DNA of 64,000 bases from positions 22,202,061 through 22,266,060 of the forward strand of contig NC_084804.1 in the NCBI RefSeq assembly GCF_963583255.1, given 5' to 3'. The notes under the pieces were generated by a model. The model was not told where the DNA came from and did no database searches. It worked only from the letters and a program-made list of their open reading frames with translations. This document shows, in pieces, positions 1-11,486 of the stretch (its first letter is position 1; every line of letters starts with the position of its first letter). The translations under genes and the position numbers were made by a program. This stretch comes from Pyrus communis (lineage: Eukaryota; Streptophyta; Magnoliopsida; Rosales; Rosaceae).

Positions 1-756
1 CCCAGAGACCTTCCCCTGTGCAAAAGTAATTGAAGGTGTCAAATTATAAGATCAGTTTCTTAGTGAAGGGACTTTTATAAAGAAAGGCAAACCACTTCAA
101 AACTTATATCAATTTACTAATGAAAATCATTGTCAATTTTGCACGGGACATTTCAAATCCAGTTATTCATAGAATGCATCAAGATGTTGACTCCATACGT
201 TTTACAGCCCTAACATATAACGTGAGACGAAGAAAAGATTCTGAGGTGTCTCACTGTGACTTGGCAAATGGCCTAACCTAAGAGATTATTTAATTTCCTT
301 AAATTTTTTTTTTTTTATATTTTGGATTAGACAGGAGTGTTGCTGGATGAACTGCTTCATTTCATTTCTGTTTTTCACTAAAATTATTGTTTTGCAAAAA
401 ATATATAGAATTGCTTCAATGCATCAACAAAATAACTATTATAATGTGTAGGAAAATGGATTCATTCCGCACTCAGGTATTGCTCTGGTGTAACCTATAC
501 GCATAAGTCTGTGTCCGTACCAAACAAACTATTGTCAACTGGTGCAAGGAAGTAGTACACATAAATAAAGCATCACATGTCTTTGTTAAGAAATGCAACC
601 GATAACGACTCATAGCGTAATAAATTATATAAACACACCAAGAATGTGAAACCTACTTCACCCAAGTTCGAATTTCCCTCCACCATTGATCAGAAAAAAA
701 CAAAGTAAACTGAAAATGCTCATTTGCTGGCTCTGAAAAGAAAAGCAAAACAATAC

Positions 757-2786
757 CAGTTCAAATAGGTCTTCAGCACGTCCTGCCATGACTTTCCCTC
801 CAACAACTACATGGCCGCATGGATCTTTCTTGCACCGTACAGACAAAATCATTGGATCGATTGATAGTCCTCCCGTTTTTCTTGAAATCAAGTGACGAAG
901 TTCATCAGAACTCATGTCTTTTGTATCCATCTTCAGTAACGTGAAACTGTCCAGAACATCACAATATACTAAAAAATTAAGATCAAATTTGGCTTGAAGG
1001 AATTTTTGTTTCCAAAAGATGACTGTTCTTCAAGTAAGAAACAGTTCATTAAAAGAAAAATTTAATCACAAGTTTCTTCTTAAAGATACCCGCAGTTCTA
1101 TAATTCTGCATAGTTCCCAAGTAACTGAAGCTGATATCTTTTCTATGTCACCAAAAGAGCGTCAGAATTGGAGAACATGTTTTGTGTGCATAAATATCGG
1201 ACAAGAAAGTTATCAATGAAACTCTGGGGTTCTACAAATATTACAAAATTGCATTTAAGGCTGAGATAATTTAAGACCTGAGCATAGATTTCTCATAGTT
1301 AGAGAAAACATAAAAATATTCAATCAAAAAGGGGCTCTGGCATATCAAATAATCTGTTTTTTTTTTTTTTTTTTTTCAAGGTTCATATCAAGTAATCTGA
1401 GCGAGGTGGTCCATTATGAGGATGAAACTCAACCTTCTTAATTTCATAATTAATGGTAGGTTTAAAACATCTTACCAGAAAATAGGTACCAAAGGAAGAA
1501 GCTCTTGGTTTAGTGAACCCATATTGAACACAATTTCAGTGTAAAGGACATCATTCGTGAAGAGCTCATGCTGCAATACTTTAACTCCATTGACATACGC
1601 AACCTACATACAACAGATAGAAAGCTTGTTATTATTTGTTCTTGCAGGAACTACACCATAAATAAACTCGTATTAATCATAAACACAACAAATCAGAAAT
1701 TTAAGGTGATTATAACCTCTGTGGGAACATGAATAGGTTCCTTTGGAAGGTCTAGCAGAGATAGGCTTGGAACACTTCTCAAAGCTTCTGGTGGGTCAGG
1801 AGTTTTCTGCTTCAGTTGCAGCTCCTGCGTAGCACGTGCCAGCTCAGCGAGATCTTCTTCGCTCATACCGACTTTAACTTTCCTCAATATTTCTTTCTCA
1901 GCTTTTTCATCAGAAGAAACCTTTTGTGGATCAGGCTGCAAAAGAAGTCAAATGTTAGGAGTAATAAACACGGCCACAAAGTTTGGCACAAAATTATTTG
2001 ATTGATTACCCGCATTGCTACCACAACTTTATGAGGATTCTTCAATATGAATTTCTCAATTACAGGAGAGAGGACAGCCTTAGATCCTTCCTTTTGTATT
2101 CTGGCATTCAGCTCCATTAAAGATTTTCCAAACTTCAAAGGCTCAAAGGGTTTCATCTCATGTATCCATTTACCCTACAGAAAATTAATATATTAAGATC
2201 ATGATCAATAATAAACAGCTACAATGCCCGGAAAGTTTTATGAAAGAAAACAAAAACAAAGAAAAAACAAATTAAAGAGTGGTTTATCTTACAAGGGACA
2301 GCAGCATTAAGGTCAAGCCTCGAGATTTTTTAAGGCCTCCTCTGAGAATGAACAACTCCATTGCAGTTATGGATGCTTCTACACAATGTGTATCAAAGCC
2401 TTCCTCAACAAATTCTACAAGTATACTTGTGACAAATAGTTCTACCTTTAAAATGTCATTGCGAGAAACATTAAACACCGCAATGCGAAATACAGGTTGA
2501 AGGAGATGAACAATCTCGATATAAACATGATAACCATATTCCCGCAAGATTCGTGTCAAGTTTCCCATCATGAAATAAACCAAAACATCAATTGTTTGCT
2601 CAGTTTCTGTGTCTAAGGGCTTATCACAGAGCATCCAACTGAGGCATACCACATTTTCCTTCTCTAAATCACCGGATTTATCAGAAGGATAGTTCTTCAA
2701 AATCCTAACTGACTCTGAAAATAGCCTTTGTGGTTTGACCCTTGATACATTTGGAGCTGAGCTTGCATCATTCATGTCTAAGTACT

Positions 2787-2831
<45 letters not shown>

Positions 2832-5545
2832 AGAGGGAGAGAGATTAGTTTCCAAAATCTTAAAATTATATTGTCCTTCACAATCAATAAAGGGAAAAAC
2901 AATTACATAAATCAAGATGTTAGTGACCAATTATTGCTCTAACAGCCGCGCATTGGTTTTCTTATTTTTAAATAACGTTTATTTTAATTCTTCAAAACAA
3001 ATTGGGTATAAACTGAAATGATGGGACATGACAAACTTGTATAATAGACAACAACTGTTCAAAGTACGTCACTAGAAGGGAAAACATGTCGTAATAGATA
3101 GTGTAAAAGGCATTTTATACTCATGCTTTTAAATGTCCAGATTAGTATCCTCAATAGTTTCTTTCTTGAACTACAGCTTCTCATCGATTTTCTTTTGGGA
3201 ATTCGCCCACTATTTTAAAGAAAAGACCAAATAGTCATGCAACAAAAGAAGTTTGCAGGAAAACACAATTCATTCACATGTATGTACACAGAAACAGATT
3301 TGTTCAAAATACCACTCAAAATGTGCAGGCGTTCAGTTGGATCATCATCTCCATAAAACCATATCCTTGCGTTGCTCGGATGGTAGTATTTCCGGTGGAA
3401 CTCCTGTAATTTTATTCTCAATTCAGATTTCAGAAAGAAAAGCACTATAGCACTAACATAGTATTTAAGGAACAATTCGCATATATGTGTGTGTGCGCGC
3501 GCATGTGTGAATTCAGATTTAAATAATTTGACAGAAGATGGTCCCATAGAAAGAAACTAATCAGGCTATTAGATATCAAAAAAAAATTTAATACTATTAT
3601 GCTACTACAAATGGTTCAGAAATTCAGATGAGTGTTCGGCTGCCTTTGAAGGCAACATGCAGAGGATTCTCCAGGGCATTCCTCAAAAAATTAGATTCTG
3701 AAGTCTAACAAAAAGAAGTTATCCTTCTGAAAATGAAGGAAACATATAAGTCTATTGGACCGATGACCAAACCATAAAAAAAATACATCCTAACGCCAAA
3801 AGACTCATAACACATGGACAACCACAGTTTTAAAGTTTATCATGGTATCTGATATATCAAGGAACTAATCTTCCTCTTCAGTGATCACAACAAACCTTGA
3901 AGTTCTCAAATGTCAGTTGGGGAATAATGTTTGGATCCCCTGCACAGTCAAACCCGAAGGTACTGTCTGGAAAAAGGCCCTGTAGAAATGGAAACCAGAT
4001 GTATGATATTAGAAATATACTGAAAGAAATTAAAAACAAAAAACAGAAAATACGACAGTAAGCAAGCATAATATTAATAACCAAACCGGTAGCTCTCTAG
4101 TCAGCAACGGTCAGTTGGTAACAGATGACTGTGTAGCTTAATACGTGAGAGAAAGGGATGGCAGGTATATAAACAGAACAAATGACCTCAGAAAACTCTA
4201 CCATTGTACTAAGCACACGAGTATCTGATATATAGCCAGAAGCTATTATGTTTAGTAAAGTAGGTATACAACTCTTTTTTAAACCTTTAGCCTAATATTA
4301 TGTAGTTATGCATAAGGTAATGATTTCTATGAATAAGGAGATGATGTAGGGAAGGGAGGAGGGAGGGAGCAGAGAGAGACGGAAAAGCTTGGTATGATAT
4401 CCATCAGCAAAGAGAAAATCACAATTGCGAAAGACTATTTGGGGGCTCAAATCATAATCATATTGGGCTGTACTAAACAATAAGACTTCCCACGGAAATG
4501 AATTGAGAGAGATTGGATTAAGTTATATGCAAACCAGCAAAAATGTCACAAACATACAGAAATACAATTAGACAAGACTTGCCTGCCAAGCAGTCTGCCT
4601 CAGTACATTATCAGGCCCAGGCCGAGAATAGAACTCTTTCATCTTATTGAAGACAACGCCTGAAATTATGAACAATAAACATTTTAAGTGGAAATGGCAC
4701 ATTAGTTTCATACTTGGAAACAATGAAACTTATAACCAATTTACAGAAACACAAGAGAACTGGGCACATGTATCAAATGTCCAACCTTGATAAGATATAT
4801 CTCCAGAAGGGTCGTTGAGCTCGTAATGCCAACCCTGTTCCTGGAAAATCTGGACGTCCTCCACACATTTAGGAAAGAAGACGGCATCCAGGATTACATC
4901 AATGAGATTATACAATTCCTGATTCAATCACAAAAACCATGGAAGTTTGGAATTAATACAGATTAGCTAGATACAAACAACATAGAATAGACCCACATTG
5001 TAATTTCTTTTCCAGTTTCGCCTCTCATATTCACCTTTGTAGTTGTGCAAGCACCAGAGTAGTAGGTCTTATCAGCCATTGCTTGTGAATCCAGAATAGT
5101 ACTGAAGCTCCCATTTTCCAACTCATCAAATGGTTTTTTCACCGGGTACTTTCTCGACCCACATAACACACTGTGATGCAGTATGCTGGCGACTCCGGTC
5201 GAATCGGTCCTTCATCAACAGTTGAATAAATTAACAAACAAATAGGCGAAAAGCCGAAAAGGGCAAATGCATTACATGAAAAAGCAGAAATTTTTGGAAG
5301 ACAACTCACGGTATCGTTTGAAAAGCAATGCCGAAGACCTTTTGCCCGGCGCCATTGGACAGAGACATGACTTGGGCGCCGGTCTTTTTGTGCCGGAAGA
5401 GCACAGCGTTGGAGTCGCAGTCTCCGATGAATTCTTCGGATATCTTCTCGAAACCGAGCTTCTCCGCAACGTCGTCTGGCACACGAGGAAGCTCTGCACA
5501 GACACACACCAACAAAGGAAATAATGAAGAAGAAAAATACTTCAT
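757..5545 (-). CDS. PreP-like M16C peptidase copy A, intact reading frame but zinc site lost; 3' end outside window
   Basis: Homologue of plant presequence protease (PreP), the organellar M16C zinc metallopeptidase that degrades cleaved targeting peptides. Coding exons read right to left: 5545-5310, 5209-5035, 4918-4786, 4659-4583, 3979-3896, 3403-3313, 2786-2293, 2174-2010, 1935-1717, 1603-1476, 946-757. Phases agree throughout, giving 664 codons without a stop; PreP is about 1000-1080 aa, so the C-terminal third lies left of base 1. Family blocks are easy to see: KLGFEKISEEFIGDC, LCGSRKYPVKKPFDEL, GWHYELNDPSGDISY, YYHPSNARIWFYGDDDP, EEDLAELARATQELQLKQ, RKTGG. The HxxEH zinc motif reads SILHH (5173-5187), and the third ligand Glu in FNEMK is Lys (4643-4645). 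Catalysis by the known mechanism should be impossible. The intron after exon 4659-4583 has a GC donor. The start at 5545 is uncertain: it lies in what is intron 1 in the other copies, because no good ATG or donor is seen for a transit-peptide exon. The gene could be an expressed pseudoenzyme or an early pseudogene. Confidence 0.85.
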
Positions 5546-6023
5546 AAATGGAAAAATTATAAAAAGAGTAGAGCTTGGATTGGGGTTTTGAGAGGGAGAT
5601 GTAACTGTCGGTTGGGAGATGTAACTGAGTCGAGGACATGCCGACGGCACTTGAGAAGAGAGACGGCGGAGAGAGGAAGCGCGGTGGGACTGGGAAATGG
5701 GACAGTGGCGGTGGCGACGGTGGTTCAATTTCTCAGAGGAGAAGCTGAAATGGGGAGTATGATGGAGAGGAAAAATATGTGAGAAAATATGATGACAGAG
5801 GTAAATGAAGTGGAGAGAGAGAGAGAGAGTGAGAGAGTGAGAGAGAGAGAGAGGGTTTATGGGGAAGCGTGACCGGCTGACCGTACTTTGATTGCAGAGC
5901 TGACCGTACGGACAAAATTAGCGTACTAATGGGTGGCACTTCGGGAGGGAAATAATTACAACTCCTGGTAGGAAGAAGCCGAACCAAAACTAGCCAAGCC
6001 AACTCAAGCCGCCGAGTAATCAT
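5546..6023 (-). promoter_or_regulatory. Upstream region of PreP copy A: former transit-peptide exon and shared promoter motif
   Basis: Bases about 5590-5728 can be read as a Ser/Arg-rich, acid-poor stretch like an organellar transit peptide, in frame with the downstream exon. It has no ATG at its head, and the donor present in copy B at the equivalent place is missing. A GA microsatellite lies at about 5813-5854. Upstream of it are two GCTGACCGTAC motifs (about 5876-5886 and 5896-5911), also found before copies B and C, and a GCCAAGCC/GCCGAG-rich piece near 5990-6015. Confidence 0.55.
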
Positions 6024-6911
6024 GGTGCTTAATCAAGTTCAATTAATTATTTTTTTTCAATTGAAATAATAATAAGAGAATAATTATTGTCAAAATTTAA
6101 TTTGATGGTGGATGTACCAATTGAATATGAACATTAAATCTTCTTCTCATCCACTAAATGTGTCAAATATTTTATTTTATAATTTATTGCATCTCATGTT
6201 ACATTAACTATCAATAAATAACTGGGTAAAAAAAACCAAAAAACTATCGATAAATAACAAAAATGACTTTAATTTTCATCCTACGAGGATCATAGGGATC
6301 CTTATATCTCAACCATTCATCGTGTATCATACGGTCAGAAATTATTTGATTTTTTTATTTAAAATTAAACATAAATAATATCTGATGAAAATTAACGCTA
6401 TATCGTACGATGAACGATTAGAATGTAGGAATCTTTAGAATCCTCCCAAAATGAATCCCAAGATGATTCTCTTCCATATAAAGAGAGTGCAGTGTAGACT
6501 ACTCACAGAGAAAAAGTTTTCATGTAAATAAATGTTTGATGTCCCAAACGCACAGAAAATACAGAAAGACAGAGACAGCTACCAGAATTCAAATAATAAT
6601 ATTCCTTTGGCTCCAAGAAAACCCTAAATCAGCTCCACGTGTCCAAGAGGCTCAACTCTGATTACGTGCAGCAAATACTTACCTACAGTATAGCCAACAT
6701 TATCAGGACCGTTCATTTGCTAAATCACAATTAAAAATTCTTTTTACAAATTGCTTGATATTACGATCTAATGATATATATTTTTTTACTTGTTAATGAA
6801 TAGTTTTATGTTCAATTCTCGTCGATGGCGAGTTAGAATCAAATATGTAGAGTGAGGTATTCAAACTCACTGACTCAACCAACCCCCATCTGCAGTTCAA
6901 AGGTTTACCCA
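6024..6911. other. Distal upstream DNA of copy A, duplicated before copies B and C
   Basis: No gene seen. Bases about 6530-6680 resemble DNA upstream of copy B (about 21390-21490) and copy C (about 52180-52510), so the duplicated block extends at least 1 kb above the start. A G-box-like CACGTG sits at about 6637. A degraded SINE-like piece, with the box-B-like GTTCAATTCTCG, lies at about 6755-6870. Confidence 0.5.
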
Positions 6912-7935
6912 GATCCATCTCCAACCCTTGGGTTAAAACCTAAGAGCCTGTTTGGTATTCTACTTAAATCTAACTTTTTAAACTTATAAACAATTTTTAA
7001 GTTTTAAGCCTTAAAAACTTGTTTGGTATGATTATTTTTAAAAACTGAATTCAAGACTAACTCAAAAATATATTATATTCTCTAAAAACACAAAAAATGA
7101 GTTTTTAGAGTTTTTAAACTTAAAAACTTGTTTAATATCACTCGTCTTCCTCTTCCTTTCTATCTCTTCCGATCCTCTCACTTCTTTCTCTTTTTTCCAA
7201 TCATATTTTACTTTCTCTCTTTCTCTCTCCTCTTTCTCTCTCAACCCTTTCTTTTTTTGTCCAGTTTAAGTTGTAAAATTTAAAAATTTTAAATCGCATA
7301 CCAAATAAGTTTTTGAGTTTTAAATAAAATTGTTTTCAAGAAAAATTCTTAAGAAATGTTTTAAGAAATTATATAATTTTTCAAATAGGATACCAAACAA
7401 GCCCTAAAATTTTTAATCTAGAAAATTTAGGTTTTAATCCAGAACATTTGTTTACTTCAACCCTTCTGGGTTAAATTTTAGCCTAAGATTATTAAATAAT
7501 GAATTTAGAATTTTTTTTTTCCTAAAGTAACTTTAAAAAAAAATGTAAACTATCTTAATTTAATTTTATGAACATTATAACCTAAAAATATTTAAATTGA
7601 TAAATATTGAAAAATCACTCCACCGACATCGTAAAACTCATGAAACACTACGAAAGAATATAAAACACATGAAAAAATAATAATCTAATTATTTTAACCG
7701 TTTCATTTAAAGTTGAAACCGATAGATTTTTTTTTTTTTACCATAAAATTGATCATATTGGATCTTAACCGTTGGTTTTAATGAATTCATAAATACAAAA
7801 CTAATAAAAAAAAATACACATTTATGATAGACCAACTCGCTAACCTAAGAGAATTATGGACTAAATTTGTCCCAAAAATAAATTTCGAGTTAAAACTCAT
7901 ATTTGGCCCAATGGTTGGAGCAAATTGGAGTAGAA
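6912..7935. repeat. Dispersed repeat with CCAACC...GGGTTAAAACC ends, copy 1
   Basis: The left end (about 6912-6943) and the stretches 7408-7740 and 7740-7935 match 54112-54247 and 57449-58005 in the same order. The motif TGGGTTAAAACCTAA opens both copies and GGTTGGAGCAA closes both. This copy is interrupted by a Tourist-like MITE (6944-7404) and abuts a solo LTR at its right end. It is probably a non-autonomous DNA element, but its termini are not fixed. Confidence 0.5.
6944..7404. mobile_element. Tourist-like (PIF/Harbinger) MITE
   Basis: The terminal inverted repeats are GAGCCTGTTTGGTATTCTA at the left and, reverse-complemented, GGGCTTGTTTGGTATCCTA at the right. A TAA duplication flanks both sides (6941-6943 and 7405-7407). 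The length of 461 bp, the GGGCCTGTTTGG-type end and the TAA target are typical of Tourist MITEs. No transposase is encoded. It is nested inside another dispersed repeat. Confidence 0.75.
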
Positions 7936-10900
7936 TGTGACAACCCGTCCCAAATTTTACATTTTTATTCATTTTAGAAGCATGAATTTACGAAAATGCC
8001 CTAGAGGCAAGGACTTTGACTTCCGTTGATCACCAGTTAGAGTGACATATGACTTATTCTTTTAACATATCCTCGTAGTACTTGCCACTACGAACGCATA
8101 TACGAAAGTCGTTTGTGAGTCCGAATTATAACGGTATAATTAGAGACATTTGAAATTGGTTATTTAAAGGTAGTTAAATTATTTGAACTCCCACCTTGTG
8201 GGAAGGCTAACTAATCAGCCATAAGTAAAGAGAAAAAGGGAGCAATCAAATTAAAAGGGATGGAGGACCAATGAGAAATCAGCAAGAAAGGCAAAAAACA
8301 AAAAAACAAAAAAAAAAAAAAAAAAAAAAAACCTCCCAGCTTTCCCGTTGGTTTTTCCACTCGCGACCACCTATTTTACAAGGCCGATTTTGGCAAACTC
8401 CGGTCGAGTTTTTCAACGTCACCACCACCATCTTGAAGCTCTCATTCCCCTCTACAAACCCCACCTAATAACCACCTTGATTAACCACAGTATGTGGCAG
8501 TTTGAGGCCACGAAAGTTGACAGTTCTCACGGTGCTCCCGCCACCCTTTTTTATTTTCTGGCAAATCGGCAAAGCGATGACCGATGCCACCACCTGGGCT
8601 TTGTAGCCCATCCTCCCAGGAGCAAAACCCAACCAACCTTGACCCCGTTGGACCACCATAGATGACAAATCGACATCGGGAAGCTTTAGGCACCCGCCAG
8701 CTTCGTGGGCAAAATTGACAATCTTCCGTCCACTTTTGGACTTTGTGGCAGGTATGAAAGTTATTCCTCTCTTTGAGATCTTCATTTCTGTAAATTTTGG
8801 TAATTTTTGGAAATAGTTGGATTTTTCGGCGAGTCGGGGCGGCTGACCGCCATCCACGGCGGTGCGTGCGGCGGCGAGTGGCCAGTGGGCCGCCAATGCT
8901 ATTTTTAGGCTATGTTAAATGTCTTGAATTTAGTCTTGATATTTGAATGACGTAGGTTGATCGTTGGAACCTAAATTCACGTTAATAGGTATTTATGTAA
9001 ATTGACGATCCAACCGTTGGATCGTCACCAAACTTTGTTACATTGTAGTACATAATATTTGAAGAATATAGGAACTTACAGATTGGGAATCCGACGTACA
9101 GATCTTTCCTAATTGGATTTGTAAATTCATAAAATAAAACGTTAGCTGCTAATCAGTTTTGGGAATTGGCGAGGATCCAACCGTTGGATCGTAATAAAAT
9201 CTTAGTATGTTATTCTAGAAGCATAATGTGGATCTTTGGAAGTTACGAATTGGAAATCTGATATGCGGATCTTCTGAAACGAGTTATACAGGGTTGTAGA
9301 CCCTACTGTCGATCAAAGATCGACGGTTGACTTTTGGTAAATGGTCTCAAATTATTCTTGAAGGTCCTTGAGGATATGTTTTATGTAAATTATGTATTCT
9401 ATCGATAAGAACTTTGAGACGTGATTTGATAATTGGTCACAGGCAACGATAAATCGTGATGTCTCGATGTGCGTGCAAGATAATCATAGCGTGAACTCCA
9501 GGTGAGTGGGTCTTTTTCTTTCATAGGCATATAATTGATAGTTCCACAAACACTTCTAAAGTGATCTATGCTTGTTACCTACAATTAATCATTGTGAACT
9601 ACGAATGGCTTGATTCCTGTTTAGGGTACGTAGGCAGTCTAACAAGACGTTAGATGCAGCCATTTAATAAATGAGATTAAATAATTGTGACAATAGCCTT
9701 GTTTAGTGAATTAAGCAATGTGAGGGATATTGGTGGGAAGTGTGAGATTTAGCTTTATGATTTGGTGATTAAATGTTGATCATAAATCAATGCGTGAAGA
9801 ATTAAGAAATTGAAGTAAGGAAAGGTAAGTAATGATAGTTAATTTAACTAGTGTCTAATTGGGCTTATTATTGATGATTACTCTCAAAAATAAATTGTTT
9901 AGGAGTAGGGTGTTATTGATTGTACATGTTACGCCGTATTATATATTTTGGGAATATCATGAAATGTTTGGGTTTAGATTGCATCATGGCATATTCATAT
10001 GGATATTACCTGAACCTAACTATTGTGAATGCTTTGAAGTGCTAAATGACGCTGCGGACGTCCAGGTAAGCTTCAGGTGAGTACATGTTGATGATAGTGA
10101 TGGTAGTGAGTATGATTGTGTTGAGATATATTATAGCTCATAAACCTGCACCCTGGTATTAGTGCTCCCGCTCGTGGCCAGGGCACAGTCCTTCACGTGA
10201 TGTTCACCTCCCGCACCTTACGCTCACCTTGGATCCAAGGAAGGTACACAGTCCTGTCATACAGACCACTTTAGGTGGTTCCGACTCGTAGGTGACCCGC
10301 GATTATTCGCACAGTCTTCATGTGATCGTAGCACTTAAGCGTATCTATTTACACCCAGTCTTGTCGCACAGACCACTTTAGGTGGTTCCGACTCGTGTAC
10401 AGGTATACTTATTGAGCTATTGGCTAGCATGTTATTGAGTTATTGGCTAGCATGATTGATGAGATATGGATAAGTTGTACAGGTCACTAGAGGTGACTCC
10501 GACTTATGTGCTAGCATTGATTGATGAGATATGGGTGCAGTTGTATAGGTCACATTAGATGACTCCGACTGATATATTATTTTGTATTGATTAAGTTCAT
10601 TTTGCCTCTTTATAAATGCATGGTACAGTTAATGGACATGGCAAAACGTGGTTTTGGCCATTTTTGAGTATAGTTTGGATATATGTATATATGTTGTATT
10701 GTCTTATGGAAAACGATACGGGTTTTACATTGAGGGGCATTACTTTTAGAGAGGTAATAACTTTGGGAAGCTTGGTTTCATTGCTCATTCACACTCTCTG
10801 TTTGGTGCCCTCTAGGTTTTAGCTGCTAAGTTTGTATCAACAAGGATATGTGGCGAATCTTAGTATTGATGGATACTTCTGAGGATATGATTCTTACCCA

Positions 10901-11105
10901 CACTTCTGTACCTTACTTATGCTCTGACGTTGTGTGTGAAATGGGTTCGCTCCCGCTCACAACGCACTCTAGTATTTAAAATTTTTAGGTTCAAATTATT
11001 CACATTTTCTACACTATCACATTTTATGGCTTCGTCACCTTTCAGGTGTCAGCCAGTACAACTCGATTCAGGGTCCAAGTGAACTTTCTGGGTCGGGGTG
11101 TGTCA
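7936..11105 (+). mobile_element. Solo LTR (3170 bp), copy E1
   Basis: It starts TGTGACAACCCG and ends GGGTCGGGGTGTGTCA, with canonical TG...CA. It is flanked by a perfect 5-bp duplication TAGAA (7931-7935 and 11106-11110). There is no internal domain, primer-binding site or polyprotein between the ends, so this is a solo LTR left by LTR-LTR recombination. Its reverse-orientation sister is at 54248-57448 and a truncated relative is at 58946-60245. It contains four short hairpins at 10265-10563 with conserved flanks. Short open frames inside it, for instance 8348-8665, have no recognisable product. Confidence 0.85.
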
Positions 11106-11486
11106 TAGAACCTAAAGTTTGAGTTGTACTCCGAGAGTTGGAATAGGTCTCACCCACATTCGCTCTTTCACATGAATTAATTAATGATCCTATAAAAAGA
11201 GAGGAGTAGAAACTGCTAACACTGCATTAGGAAACTTTTAACAGAGTAAAACAAAAGGTTACCCAGTAATAGTTTAGCAGATAGTTACTGTCAAAGATTT
11301 CCTTCTTAAGGAAATTAACAGTAAAAGGTCAATATCTGCTTTTCACTAATAAATCTAATTACTTGGAAGCCAAGACAGAAGAAAGTGACATTCAGTTTTA
11401 ATTTTGCAGCATTTTCTGAAGTAGTAGTCCTTTAAGATACGATGTCGAGCTCGCTGAAGAGGGGCACTATCTTTAATTTGAAGAGT
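11106..11486. other. Downstream DNA of PreP copy B
   Basis: AT-rich sequence between the solo LTR target duplication and the last coding exon of copy B. No gene or RNA is recognised. The 3' part is presumably untranslated sequence of the copy B transcript. Confidence 0.4.

Noticed and set aside
8348..8896. Overlapping open frames in the solo LTR
   Set aside because: Similar fragments occur in the sister LTR but the frames are not preserved between the two and show no domain.
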